NCBI GenBank assembly: GCA_965235975.1 | Contig: CBDDZZ010000001.1 | Location: 248,001-312,000, forward strand | From: Fontibacterium oligotrophicum | Lineage (GTDB): Bacteria; Pseudomonadota; Alphaproteobacteria; Pelagibacterales; Pelagibacteraceae | DNA: 64,000 nt | Reading direction: 5' to 3' | Part shown: piece by piece, positions 52,597 through 62,018 of the stretch | Numbering within the stretch: the first letter of the stretch is position 1 | How the letters are laid out: every line of letters starts with the position of its first letter | Program-made: the position numbers and the translations under genes | The notes under the pieces: generated by a model | Database searches by the model: none | The model's input: only the letters and a program-made list of their open reading frames with translations | What the model was told of the DNA's origin: nothing

Positions 52597-55500
52597 TTAA
52601 TATCCTGTAAAGCAAGAACTTCAAATTTAGAATTTTTTAAAGATTTAATAGCTTCAGTAATTGCATTGGCTCCAGCAATAGTCGTGTAGTAGGGGGTGCC
52701 ACTTGTGAGTGCTGCTCTTCTAAGTGAAAAAGAATCTTTAATAGATTGCTTACCTTGAGATGTATTTATGACTAAAGAAATTTTTTTTTCATTAAGAGAG
52801 TCCTCGATATGAGGTTTTCCTTCCATAACTTTATTTATCTTTTTACAATCAACTCCTGATGAATTTAAAAAATCAGAAGTTCCTGAGGTTCCTAGAATAG
52901 TAAATCCTAATTTTTTAAGTTCTTGTGCAATTTTTAAAATATATTTTCTATCTTCTTTTTTCACAGATAAAAAAGCAATGCCAGATTTTGGTATTTTATT
53001 ACCAGTTGCAAATTGACTTTTGGCAAAAGCAAGGCCAAAGGTTTTATCAATCCCCATAACCTCTCCAGTTGATTTCATTTCAGGGCCCAATAACGTATCT
53101 ACATTTGGAAACTTGTTAAAAGGAAACACAGCTTCTTTAACAGAATATAACTTATGGTTTTTTTTATTTAAATTTAGATCTTTTAATTTTAAACCGGTCA
53201 TTACTTTAGTTGCAATTTTTGCAACTGCAATTCCAATAGATTTAGCAACAAAGGGAACAGTTCTGCTAGCTCTTGGATTTACTTCTAGGACATAAACTCG
53301 ATCATCTTTTATGGCAAATTGAATGTTTAAAAGTCCTAAGACTTTTAAACCAAAGGCAATTTTTTTTGTTTGTTTTGAAATTTCATCAATAATATTCTGT
53401 TTAAGTGAATATGGAGGAATGCAGCATGCAGAATCTCCAGAATGAATTCCTGCTTCTTCAATATGTTCCATTATACCTGCAATAAATACTTCCGAACCAT
53501 CGCAAATAGCATCAACATCAACTTCAATCGCATCATTAATAAACTTATCTATTAGAACAGGATCTTTTCCTGAAACTTTTACTGCTTCTTTTATATATTT
53601 TTTAAGATGATCTTCATCGTACACAATTTCCATTGCTCTACCGCCTAAAACATAAGAAGGCCTAATTACAACTGGAAAATTTATTTTTTTTGCGATTTCA
53701 ATTGCCTCAGACTCAGATCTTGCAAGTCCACTTTCAGCTTGAAGCAACTCTTCTTTGATTACAAAATTTTTAAATTTTTCTCTATCCTCAGCAAGATCAA
53801 TAGATTCTAGTTGTGTGCCTAAAATTGGAATATTATTTTCATGAATAAATTTTGCAAGTTTTAATGGGGTCTGGCCTCCAAATTGAACTATAACTCCAAA
53901 AAGGAAACCGTTACTTTTTTCTTTATTAATTATTTCAATAACGTGCTCTTCAGTTAAAGGTTCAAAATACAATCTATCGCTTGTATCATAATCTGTTGAA
54001 ACTGTTTCGGGATTACAGTTAATCATGATGGTCTCATAATTAATTTCTTTTAAAGCATAACTTGCTTGACAGCAGCAGTAATCAAATTCTACCCCTTGTC
54101 CTATTCTATTTGGTCCACTACCTAGAATAATAACTTTTTTTTTATTTGTAGGTTCAGATTCGCATGTACTTAGATCGTTACTTCCATAAGTAGAGTACAT
54201 GTAAGGAGTTTTAGATTCAAATTCTCCAGCACATGTATCTATTTTTTTATATATAGGGTGAATTTTAAATTTATTCCTAGCAGACCTGACATCATTACTT
54301 TTTATTTTTAAAATCTTTGCAATTTTTTTATCTGAAAAACCTATTGATTTAATATATTGTAGTTTTTCTTTACTATTTAGAACATCCTCATCTTTAATAT
54401 TATTTTCTACAATAATCAGTTGTTGAATTTGCTCTAAAAACCATTTATCGATTTTTGTCATCTGATAAATTTCTTCAAGCTTTAATTTTCTCCTAAAGGC
54501 CTCTGCTACAAAAAGTATTTTTTGAGGGGTCCTTTCTATAAGTTTTTTTTTTAAATCCTGTATATTTATTTCCTCATATTGATCAAAACCATCAAGTCCA
54601 ATCTCTAATGAACACAATGCTTTTTGTATGGACTCTTTAAAGTTTCCTCCTATAGACATTACTTCACCAACAGATTTCATCGACGTTCCTAATATTGCCT
54701 CAGTATTTTTGAATTTTTCAAATGCAAATCTTGGAATTTTAGTTACTACATAATCAATAGTCGGTTCGAATGAGGCAGGGGTTGTTCCCGTGATTTCATT
54801 TTTTAACTCATCTAAAGTATAGCCAACAGCAAGTTTTGCCGCCACTTTTGCTATTGGAAATCCAGTTGCCTTTGAAGCTAGTGCAGAAGATCTAGAAACC
54901 CTTGGATTCATCTCAATAATAATCATTCTTCCATTTTTTGGATTGATTGCGAACTGAACATTAGAACCTCCTGTTTCAACTCCAATTTTTCTAATACATT
55001 TAAAAGAAGCATCTCTCATGATTTGATATTCTTTATCAGTCAAAGTTAATGCTGGAGCTACAGTAATAGAATCACCAGTGTGAATCCCCATTGGGTCTAC
55101 ATTTTCAATGGAACAAATAATTATACAGTTATCGTTTTTATCTCTAACGACCTCCATCTCAAATTCTTTCCATCCTAATAAAGACTCTTCAATTAAAACT
55201 TCTTTTGTTGGAGAAAGATCAAGACCATTTGCTATAATTTTTAAATACTCTTCTTCTGTATAGGCAATTCCACCCCCAGATCCTCCAAGTGTAAAAGAAG
55301 GCCTGATAATTGCGGGCAGTCCAATTAATTTTAAACTTTTTTTTGCATCTTCAATTGATCTACAAATGATAGACTTTGCACACTCAAGACCAATATCAGT
55401 CATATTTTTTTTAAACTTTTCCCGATCCTCAGCATTCTCTATCGCTTCAGAGTTTGCTCCTATTAATTCAATATTATATTTTTTTAGTATTCCTTCCTTT

Positions 55501-55808
55501 TTTAGTGCCATGGCCGCATTAAGTGCAGTTTGCCCCCCCATAGTTGGTAGTATTGCGTCCGGTTTTTCTTTTTTAATAATTTCTTCAATAATTTCAGTAG
55601 TGATAGGCTCAATATAAGTTTTATCAGCAACGTCAGGATCAGTCATAATAGTTGCTGGGTTTGAATTGATTAGGATAATTTTATATCCATCAGACCTCAA
55701 CGCTTTACATGCTTGCGTTCCTGAATAATCGAACTCGCATGCTTGACCAATAATTATTGGACCAGCGCCGATAACTAAAATTGATTTTATATCTTTTCTT
55801 CTAGGCAT
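52593..55808 (-). CDS. carB: Carbamoyl-phosphate synthase large chain
   Basis: The 1071-residue protein has two ATP-grasp halves, each with its own pattern. The first has SILVIGAGPIIIGQACEFDY, MGGQTALNAAMAL and RPSFTLGGSGGGIAYTEEEY; the second has VIILGSGPNRIGQGVEFDYC, VQFGGQTPLKLAKFI and RPSYVLGGRAMEIVYDED. A C-terminal MGS-like regulatory domain contains ILGTSGTSDFL and LVINTSQGK. It makes carbamoyl phosphate for pyrimidine and arginine synthesis. carA is directly upstream, with an 8-base overlap. Confidence 0.97.
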   Translation of the reverse strand: MPRRKDIKSILVIGAGPIIIGQACEFDYSGTQACKALRSDGYKIILINSNPATIMTDPDVADKTYIEPITTEIIEEIIKKEKPDAILPTMGGQTALNAAMALKKEGILKKYNIELIGANSEAIENAEDREKFKKNMTDIGLECAKSIICRSIEDAKKSLKLIGLPAIIRPSFTLGGSGGGIAYTEEEYLKIIANGLDLSPTKEVLIEESLLGWKEFEMEVVRDKNDNCIIICSIENVDPMGIHTGDSITVAPALTLTDKEYQIMRDASFKCIRKIGVETGGSNVQFAINPKNGRMIIIEMNPRVSRSSALASKATGFPIAKVAAKLAVGYTLDELKNEITGTTPASFEPTIDYVVTKIPRFAFEKFKNTEAILGTSMKSVGEVMSIGGNFKESIQKALCSLEIGLDGFDQYEEINIQDLKKKLIERTPQKILFVAEAFRRKLKLEEIYQMTKIDKWFLEQIQQLIIVENNIKDEDVLNSKEKLQYIKSIGFSDKKIAKILKIKSNDVRSARNKFKIHPIYKKIDTCAGEFESKTPYMYSTYGSNDLSTCESEPTNKKKVIILGSGPNRIGQGVEFDYCCCQASYALKEINYETIMINCNPETVSTDYDTSDRLYFEPLTEEHVIEIINKEKSNGFLFGVIVQFGGQTPLKLAKFIHENNIPILGTQLESIDLAEDREKFKNFVIKEELLQAESGLARSESEAIEIAKKINFPVVIRPSYVLGGRAMEIVYDEDHLKKYIKEAVKVSGKDPVLIDKFINDAIEVDVDAICDGSEVFIAGIMEHIEEAGIHSGDSACCIPPYSLKQNIIDEISKQTKKIAFGLKVLGLLNIQFAIKDDRVYVLEVNPRASRTVPFVAKSIGIAVAKIATKVMTGLKLKDLNLNKKNHKLYSVKEAVFPFNKFPNVDTLLGPEMKSTGEVMGIDKTFGLAFAKSQFATGNKIPKSGIAFLSVKKEDRKYILKIAQELKKLGFTILGTSGTSDFLNSSGVDCKKINKVMEGKPHIEDSLNEKKISLVINTSQGKQSIKDSFSLRRAALTSGTPYYTTIAGANAITEAIKSLKNSKFEVLALQDIN

Positions 55809-57000
55809 TAATTTTATTTTTTTTTATTAAATCTATAAAATCTTTAAAAAGATAATTGCTATCATGGGGTCCAGGAGATGCTTCTGGATGATATTGTACA
55901 GAAAATACCGGTTTGATTTTTGATTTTATACCTTCAATGGAAGTATCAAAAAGAGATACATGAGTAACCTCAACATCTTTAGGTAAACTGTTTTTTGTAA
56001 CTTCAAAGCCATGATTTTGACTTGTGATTTCTACTTTATTATTCATCAAATTTTTAACTGGATGATTTGCGCCTCTGTGTCCTTGGTGCATTCTTTTTGT
56101 TTTTGCACCAAGGCTTAAAGCAAGCAATTGATGACCTAAGCATATTCCAAATACTGGAATATCTGCGGATATTATTTCTTGAATGGTTTTAATTGCATAT
56201 TTTCCTGTAAGATCAGGATCTCCAGGCCCATTAGATAAAAAAACTCCATCTGGTTTTAAAGCAAGTATATCCTTGGACGAAGTTATAGAGGGAACAACTA
56301 TTACTTTACAACCTAGTTCAGAAAAGTTTCTTAAAATATTAGTTTTGATTCCATAATCAATTGCGACAATATTATATTTTTGATTTTTTTGAATTTCGTA
56401 ACCTTTGGTATTCCATAATTTATTACCAACCCATTGATAAGATTTTTTACAGGTAACTTCTTGAGTAAGATCTAAGTTTTCTAAACTTGGTAATTTTTTC
56501 GTAATATCCAAAAGATGTTTGACGTTATGATTATTATTTTCATTAAAAGCTATTGTTGCTTTTTTTGGACCAAATTTTCTTATTTTTAAAGTAAGTTTTC
56601 TAGTGTCAATCCCATAAATTGCAGTGATACTATTTCTTTTTAACCAATCATCTAAATTTTCCAAAGCTCGGTAATTTGATGAATGAGATACTTCCGCGCT
56701 AAATATTGCACCTTTAACCCAGGCTTTTTCAGCTTCAAAATCTTCATTATTAGTACCTACATTACCGATGTGTGGAAAAGTAAAATTTATAATTTGTCCA
56801 GAGTAAGAGGGGTCAGTTAATATTTCTTGGTAGCCGGTAATTGAAGTGTTAAAACATATTTCACCAGAAGAAATTCCGTAAGCACCAATTCCAAATCCAT
56901 AAAATTCCTCTCCATCTTCAAGAATTAAAATAGCATTAGTATCAATTGAATTTTTAATTTTGTATTTATTTTCTAAATTAGTTTCTTTAGACAAATACAA
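55801..57000 (-). CDS. carA: Carbamoyl-phosphate synthase small chain
   Basis: The 399-residue glutamine amidotransferase subunit has an N-terminal CPSase small domain (ILILEDGEEFYGFGIGAYG, CFNTSITGYQEILTDPSYSG) and a GATase domain with the catalytic Cys in VFGICLGHQLLALSLGA and the His/Glu of FSVQYHPEASPGPHDSNYLF. The open frame begins with TTG at 57000. No ATG fits upstream, and the usual start is about 20 residues later, so the exact start is uncertain. It overlaps carB by 8 bases. Confidence 0.95.
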   Translation of the reverse strand: MYLSKETNLENKYKIKNSIDTNAILILEDGEEFYGFGIGAYGISSGEICFNTSITGYQEILTDPSYSGQIINFTFPHIGNVGTNNEDFEAEKAWVKGAIFSAEVSHSSNYRALENLDDWLKRNSITAIYGIDTRKLTLKIRKFGPKKATIAFNENNNHNVKHLLDITKKLPSLENLDLTQEVTCKKSYQWVGNKLWNTKGYEIQKNQKYNIVAIDYGIKTNILRNFSELGCKVIVVPSITSSKDILALKPDGVFLSNGPGDPDLTGKYAIKTIQEIISADIPVFGICLGHQLLALSLGAKTKRMHQGHRGANHPVKNLMNNKVEITSQNHGFEVTKNSLPKDVEVTHVSLFDTSIEGIKSKIKPVFSVQYHPEASPGPHDSNYLFKDFIDLIKKNKINA

Positions 57001-57035
57001 CCCATGAGTTAAGAGCTTTTAAGTTATTTAAAAGT

Positions 57036-57065
57036 TGGCGAACATTATGAAAAAGTTAAACGCCA
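57036..57065. repeat. Imperfect inverted repeat upstream of carA
   Basis: TGGCG at 57036-57040 and CGCCA at 57061-57065 are complementary across a 20-base spacer. Inside, AAC (57041-57043) and GTT (57055-57057) can extend pairing with a 3-base bulge. It lies in the 122-base gap between divergent carA and yqeY. It could be an operator or a leader hairpin for either gene; the evidence is weak. Confidence 0.25.
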
Positions 57066-57122
57066 GTCAAGTTGCTAATATTTTCTTTTGAGCAATTGAA
57101 TTATTTAGAGTAATTTAAACTT

Positions 57123-57587
57123 ATGAATTTATTAGATAAGATAAATGCTCAATTGAAAGAATCGGCACTTAAACAAGACAAAGACAAGGTTCTTACTCTA
57201 AGACTTATTATATCTGCCCTTAAAGATAAAGAAATTGAAAAAAGAGGAGCTGGTGTAAAAGATACTTCAATTAAAGACGACGATGTAATTACGGTCTTCA
57301 ATAAAATGTTAAAACAGAGAAGAGAGTCATTGGAGATTTATAAAAAAGCTTCCAGGGATGATTTGGCTGAAAAAGAAAGTAAAGAAATAAATATTATTCA
57401 AGAATTTCTTCCAAAACAATTAGATGATAACGATACAAAGAAAGCATGCGAAAGTGCAATCAAGGAAACCGGAGCAGCTTCAATTAAGGATATGGGAAAA
57501 GCAATGGCCATTTTAAAGTCTAAATATTCTGGCAGCATAGACTTTTCTAAGGCTGGGGCTTTTCTAAAAGAATTACTAAGCAAATGA
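57123..57587 (+). CDS. GatB/YqeY domain protein
   Basis: The 154-residue protein matches the YqeY family: LDKINAQLKESALKQDKDKV near the start, LRLIISALKDKEIEKRG, FNKMLKQRRESLEIYKKASR, EINIIQEFLPKQLDDND and IKDMGKAMAILKSKYSG. YqeY resembles the tail domain of GatB and may help tRNA-dependent amidation. It overlaps dnaG by 4 bases and shares the conserved alphaproteobacterial context carA-yqeY-dnaG-rpoD. Confidence 0.92.
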   Translation: MNLLDKINAQLKESALKQDKDKVLTLRLIISALKDKEIEKRGAGVKDTSIKDDDVITVFNKMLKQRRESLEIYKKASRDDLAEKESKEINIIQEFLPKQLDDNDTKKACESAIKETGAASIKDMGKAMAILKSKYSGSIDFSKAGAFLKELLSK

Positions 57588-59344
57588 AATTTCCAAAAGA
57601 GTATTTAGAAGAAATTAAACAAAGAGTAAAAGTTTCCGATGTAGTAGGAGCTGCAGTTCAATTAAAAAGAAGAGGAAAAGAATTCGTTGGCTTATCTCCT
57701 TTTTCTACAGAAAAGACACCATCATTTACTATTAATGATGAAAAGGGGTTTTATCATTGTTTTAGTTCAGGAGAGCATGGAAATATTTTCGATTTTTTAG
57801 TTAAAGTTGAAAAATTAAATTTTGGTGACGCTGTTAGAAAATTAGCAGCTAAAGCTGGAATGCCAGCATTTAAATTTACGAAAGAAAATATTGAAGTAGA
57901 AAATAAAAGAAAAAAATATGATGAAATATTAACAATTGCTTTGCAAAATTATCAGAAAAACTTTTTTGAAAATCAATTTGTTAAAAAATATGCTCTTGAT
58001 AGAGGTTTAACCGAGGAAATATTGTCCATATTCAAAATAGGATATTCGGGAGAATACGGTTTGAATGTTTCGTTATTTAGTAATTTTAATCAAAAAGAGC
58101 TTATTGAAAGTGGAGTATTTTTCCATGATGAAAAAAATAATAAACTTATTGATAGATTTAAAAACAGACTAATTTTTCCAATTTTTGATTATAACAATAA
58201 AGTTATTGGATTTGGAGGAAGAGCTTTGGGCCAAAATTATTTAGCAAAATATATTAATTCTCCAGAAACTGAATTTTTTAAGAAAGGTTTTAATTTATAT
58301 AACTTGAATAATGCCAAAAGTGAAAACAAACAAAGTGGAATTATTTTTGTTGTTGAGGGGTATATGGATGCGATTAGTCTTTATCAGGCTGGTTTTAAAA
58401 ATGTAGTTGCAACACTTGGTACTGCAATGACAGAATCTCATTTAAATTTAGTATGGCGCTATTTTAATGACCCAGTAGTTTGTTTTGATGGTGATAGAAG
58501 CGGACAAAATGCTGCTCAAAAAATTTCTGAAAAATTAATTGCTTTTATGAAGCCAGGTTATTCTTTGTCATTTTTAATTTTACCAAATGGGTTTGATCCA
58601 GATTCTTTTATAAGAAAAAATGGTAAAAATAATTTTGAAAGTCTTTTAGATCAAAAAATTGATATTGGTAATTTTATTTTTGAAAACAATTTACAAAATT
58701 TACAATCCACGCAACCTGAAGAAAGAGCTGGATTTGAAAAAAAATTGATCGATACATGTTTATTGATCCAAGATTCCACGGTAAAAAAATACTATGTTAG
58801 TTTCTTTAAAAATAAAATTTTTGAACAATTTTCAAATAAAAAAAATAAAAATATTAAACCATTAAACAAAACTAAAGAGCTTACTAGAAAAATTACCAGA
58901 TATTCTTCATTTGAACTTAAGGAATTTTCTCTAATGTATCTTTTTTTAAATAATTTTGCAATTTTAAGAAATCAATTTGAAAAAGTTTCGTTAATAAATT
59001 TTCACAATAAAAATTTAGAAGAATTAAGAAAAGTTTTGATAAATATTTTAGGAAAGATTCAAACATTTAAAGATTTTAATTTATTAAAACATTTAGAAGA
59101 AAATAATTTTGGACAAGTTATTAAAGATATAAATGAATTTTCTTCGATAAAGGGAATTTCAGAGAATTTAAATGATGAAAAGTTTGATAATTTTTTAAAA
59201 GATTTAATTGAACAAGTTAATAATTTGAAACTTCAGAGTAAATTGCATGATGCTGAAGAATCATTGTCTAAAAATATGAATGAGGCCCACTATAATGAAC
59301 TTTTATCCTTAAAAGATCAGATTGTAGCTTCAAAAAAAGTCTAG
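57584..59344 (+). CDS. dnaG: DNA primase DnaG (zinc site mostly lost)
   Basis: The 586-residue primase has an N-terminal zinc-ribbon-like domain but reads GLSPFSTEKTPSF and GFYHCFSSGEHGN. Of the usual four ligands only C59 remains; the others are S38, S41 and S62. The catalytic core has the TOPRIM signature VVEGYMDAISLYQAGFKNVV and CFDGDRSGQNAAQ with the acidic residues, and a C-terminal helicase-binding domain. It synthesises RNA primers. It follows yqeY with a 4-base overlap and precedes rpoD, as in the macromolecular-synthesis operon. Confidence 0.95.
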   Translation: MKFPKEYLEEIKQRVKVSDVVGAAVQLKRRGKEFVGLSPFSTEKTPSFTINDEKGFYHCFSSGEHGNIFDFLVKVEKLNFGDAVRKLAAKAGMPAFKFTKENIEVENKRKKYDEILTIALQNYQKNFFENQFVKKYALDRGLTEEILSIFKIGYSGEYGLNVSLFSNFNQKELIESGVFFHDEKNNKLIDRFKNRLIFPIFDYNNKVIGFGGRALGQNYLAKYINSPETEFFKKGFNLYNLNNAKSENKQSGIIFVVEGYMDAISLYQAGFKNVVATLGTAMTESHLNLVWRYFNDPVVCFDGDRSGQNAAQKISEKLIAFMKPGYSLSFLILPNGFDPDSFIRKNGKNNFESLLDQKIDIGNFIFENNLQNLQSTQPEERAGFEKKLIDTCLLIQDSTVKKYYVSFFKNKIFEQFSNKKNKNIKPLNKTKELTRKITRYSSFELKEFSLMYLFLNNFAILRNQFEKVSLINFHNKNLEELRKVLINILGKIQTFKDFNLLKHLEENNFGQVIKDINEFSSIKGISENLNDEKFDNFLKDLIEQVNNLKLQSKLHDAEESLSKNMNEAHYNELLSLKDQIVASKKV

Positions 59345-59398
59345 TAATTTTGCATCCTAGTAAATATATATACTGCTTCAATAAACAGATATTTAAAA

Positions 59399-61270
59399 GT
59401 GAAAGCAGACAAGCTTATTTCAAAATCATTTGAAAAACTACTTGAGCGTGGAAAAGCTCGAGGATTTATTACTCACGAAGAGTTAAAAAAATCTTTAGGA
59501 AAAAGAAATAGTAATCCTGAAAGCTTGGAAAAAGCCGTTTTAAATATTTTTGATAACCTTATTACGCTAGTTAAGCAAAAATCTGACTTTAAAGTTAAGA
59601 CAAAAGAGGAGGCCCCTAAAGCTGAAAAAACTTCTGAAAGAAGTGATGATCCAATTAGAATGTATCTTAGAGAGATGGGTGGAGTTGAGCTTCTATCTAG
59701 AGAAGGTGAAATTGCAATTGCTAAGAGAATAGAGTCTGGAAAATATGTAATGGTTTCTGCCTTGGCGGAAAGCCCGTTGATGGCAAAAAAAATATTTGAG
59801 TGGAAAGACAAGTTAAACGCTAACGAGATGTTAGTTAGGGATATTATTGATCTTGATAGCAACTACTTAGAGGATGAGAATTTTACAAAAGCCTTAGCCG
59901 CAAAGACTGTAGAAAAAACTGTTAAAGAAACTAAAACAAAAAAAGATAAAGAGGAAGATCCAGATAATAAAAGTGTTGAAGTCATTGAGGAAGAGAATGA
60001 TGAATATAACATCTCTTTAGCCGCTCTTGAAATAGAGCTTAAGCCAAAAATTTTAAAAACTTTTGAAAAACTATCAAAAAATTACAAAAAACTTATCTCT
60101 TATCAAAAAGAAAAGCTCGATACTGTGCTCGCTAGATCAAAATTTAGTCCAAGCAAAGAAAAAAATTACCAATTAATTAAAGAGGAAATCAGCCAGGATA
60201 TTCTGCAATTGCAATTAAATCCAGCAACTCAAGAAGAGTTGGTGCAGCTGAATTATGTTGAGAATAAAAAATTAATTAATTTTGATGGAGAACTTTTGAG
60301 ACTTTCTTCTAAGCATGGCATTCCTCGAGAAGAATTTATAAAATTTTATGTAGGAAATGAAATTAATCCAAATTTTGAAAGTTTTTTAGGAGAAAATAAA
60401 AAATGGCATAATTTTTTTACGAAAGAAAAGAAAGAATACGAAAATATTAAAATTAAATTAATTCAGATTAGCAAAGATATTGGATTACCAGTATCGGATT
60501 TTAAAATTCTAGTTAATAAAATTAAAAAAGGCGAGAGAGAATCTAGAATTGCTAAAAAAGAAATGATCGAGGCTAATTTAAGATTAGTTATTTCAATTGC
60601 AAAAAAATATACAAACAGAGGACTGCAGTTTTTAGATTTAATTCAAGAGGGTAATATTGGTCTTATGAAAGCAGTTGATAAATTTGAATATAGAAGAGGT
60701 TACAAATTTTCAACGTATGCCACATGGTGGATTAGACAAGCTATTACAAGATCAATAGCTGACCAAGCCAGAACTATTAGAATACCTGTGCACATGATCG
60801 AAACAATTAATAAAATTGTAAGAACATCCAGACAAATGCTCAGTGAGTTTGGAAGAGAACCTACTCCTGAGGAATTAGCTAAAAAATTAGCTATGCCTTT
60901 AGATAAAGTAAGAAAAGTATTAAAAATCGCAAAAGAGCCAGTATCTTTGGAGACACCGGTTGGAGATGAGGAGGATAGTAACTTAGGAGATTTTATAGAA
61001 GATAAAAATGCATTAATTCCTGTTGATGCTGCAATCCAAAGTGGACTTAGAAATACAACTACAAAGATTCTTGCAACATTAACTCCAAGAGAAGAAAGAG
61101 TATTAAGAATGCGTTTTGGAATTGGTATGAATACCGATCACACTTTAGAAGAAGTGGGGCAGCAGTTTTCAGTCACGCGCGAAAGGATAAGACAAATCGA
61201 AGCAAAGGCTTTAAGAAAATTAAAGCATCCTAGTAGATCAAGACAGTTAAAAAGTTTCTTTGATAGTTAG
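59399..61270 (+). CDS. rpoD: RNA polymerase primary sigma factor (sigma-70)
   Basis: The 623-residue sigma factor has region 1.1 (LISKSFEKLLERGKARGFIT), region 1.2 (DDPIRMYLREMGGVELLSRE), a long acidic non-conserved region rich in K/E/D, region 2 (MIEANLRLVISIAKKYTNRG, QFLDLIQEGNIGLMKAVDKF, FSTYATWWIRQAITRSIADQ), region 3 (RIPVHMIETINKIVRTSRQM) and region 4 (TPREERVLRMRFGIGMNTDH, ARKLKHPSRSRQL visible as LRKLKHPSRSRQL). It starts with GTG at 59399; the first 54 bases after dnaG contain no clear hairpin. It directs RNA polymerase to most promoters. Confidence 0.96.
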   Translation: MKADKLISKSFEKLLERGKARGFITHEELKKSLGKRNSNPESLEKAVLNIFDNLITLVKQKSDFKVKTKEEAPKAEKTSERSDDPIRMYLREMGGVELLSREGEIAIAKRIESGKYVMVSALAESPLMAKKIFEWKDKLNANEMLVRDIIDLDSNYLEDENFTKALAAKTVEKTVKETKTKKDKEEDPDNKSVEVIEEENDEYNISLAALEIELKPKILKTFEKLSKNYKKLISYQKEKLDTVLARSKFSPSKEKNYQLIKEEISQDILQLQLNPATQEELVQLNYVENKKLINFDGELLRLSSKHGIPREEFIKFYVGNEINPNFESFLGENKKWHNFFTKEKKEYENIKIKLIQISKDIGLPVSDFKILVNKIKKGERESRIAKKEMIEANLRLVISIAKKYTNRGLQFLDLIQEGNIGLMKAVDKFEYRRGYKFSTYATWWIRQAITRSIADQARTIRIPVHMIETINKIVRTSRQMLSEFGREPTPEELAKKLAMPLDKVRKVLKIAKEPVSLETPVGDEEDSNLGDFIEDKNALIPVDAAIQSGLRNTTTKILATLTPREERVLRMRFGIGMNTDHTLEEVGQQFSVTRERIRQIEAKALRKLKHPSRSRQLKSFFDS

Positions 61271-61274
61271 AATT

Positions 61275-61295
61275 TAGTTAATAAACTATATTTTT
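61275..61295 (+). terminator. Weak candidate terminator after rpoD
   Basis: TAGTT (61275-61279) and AACTA (61284-61288) can pair over a 4-base loop and are followed by TATTTTT. This small stem and short T run lie between the rpoD stop and the tRNA-Ile gene. The stem is only 5 A/T-rich pairs, so termination would be inefficient if real. Confidence 0.3.
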
Positions 61296-61316
61296 AATGT
61301 TATATCCCATTAAAAA

Positions 61317-61393
61317 GGGCCTGTAGCTCAGCTGGTTAGAGCCCCCCGCTCATAACGGGGTTGTCCGGGGTTCAAATCCCTGCGGGCCCACCA
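61317..61393 (+). tRNA. tRNA-Ile (CAT anticodon, lysidine type) likely
   Basis: A 77-base cloverleaf folds: acceptor GGGCCTG/CGGGCCC, D-arm GCTC/GAGC, anticodon stem CCCCG/CGGGG with loop CTCATAA (anticodon CAT), T-arm CGGGG-TTCAAAT-CCCTG, discriminator A and encoded CCA. CAT could mean Met or Ile2. The C4-G69 and C5-G68 pairs are known determinants for TilS, and the body resembles alphaproteobacterial isoleucine tRNAs (GGG-CTGTAGCTCAG), so I prefer tRNA-Ile decoding AUA through lysidine. Confidence 0.85.
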
Positions 61394-61400
61394 ATTTAAT

Positions 61401-62000
61401 CTAATTTGATTTATTGAAATTCTCCAAGGCGTTTATTAGACCCACAAAACCTTTGCTAGCAATAATTGATGCAAATTCTTCTTTTTGAGTTCTTGCTAAA
61501 CTTAATCCCTCAACAACTAAATCTCTCGCAAGAAATTTAGATTCTTTTGTGTAAATTCTCCAGTCAACCTTAATTTCTTGGGCATCTTTTTTGGAAAATA
61601 TTTTAGTGCTAACAATAATGTTATTTTCATTAATTTTTTTTGAATCTAAAATTTTAAGTTCTTGGTCTGCAAAATCATTTAATTTTGAAGACATATTTTT
61701 TATAAAATATTCTCTAAACAATTTATTAAAATTATCTTTTTCAGAAGCTGTAGCTTTATCTCGGTAATCACCTAGTGTATAACCAGCAAGCGCATCCAAA
61801 TCCAAATAGCTTTGTGAAAGATCATTAAGCTTTTTTAGTCTTGAGTCGGTATTAAGAGATTTATCATTGAATATTAATTTTGCTTCATTAGTTAATTTAA
61901 GAACAAAAGCCTCGGCACTAGTCTCTGAAGAATATGAATTTGTGTAAGTAAATAGAATTAAACCAATATAAAAAAATATTTTTTTAAAAATAGCTGTCAT
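61401..62000 (-). CDS. mlaC: MlaC-like periplasmic phospholipid-binding protein
   Basis: The 199-residue protein has a signal peptide (about 1-24, ending NSYSS) and the MlaC/Ttg2D fold: AEAFVLKLTNEAKLIFND, LSQSYLDLDALAGYTLGDYR, FNKLFREYFIKNM, IKVDWRIYTKESKFLARDLV with VEGLSLARTQKEEFASII. MlaC carries phospholipids between the outer membrane MlaA and the inner MlaFEDB transporter. MlaA is encoded 18 bases upstream on the same strand; the MlaFED genes are not in the window. Confidence 0.9.
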   Translation of the reverse strand: MTAIFKKIFFYIGLILFTYTNSYSSETSAEAFVLKLTNEAKLIFNDKSLNTDSRLKKLNDLSQSYLDLDALAGYTLGDYRDKATASEKDNFNKLFREYFIKNMSSKLNDFADQELKILDSKKINENNIIVSTKIFSKKDAQEIKVDWRIYTKESKFLARDLVVEGLSLARTQKEEFASIIASKGFVGLINALENFNKSN

Positions 62001-62018
62001 TATTTGAAATTAGAAAGA

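Noticed and set aside
61317..61393. tRNA-Met reading of the CAT tRNA
   Set aside because: The C4-G69/C5-G68 acceptor pairs and the Ile-like body favour the lysidine tRNA-Ile; Met remains a minor alternative.
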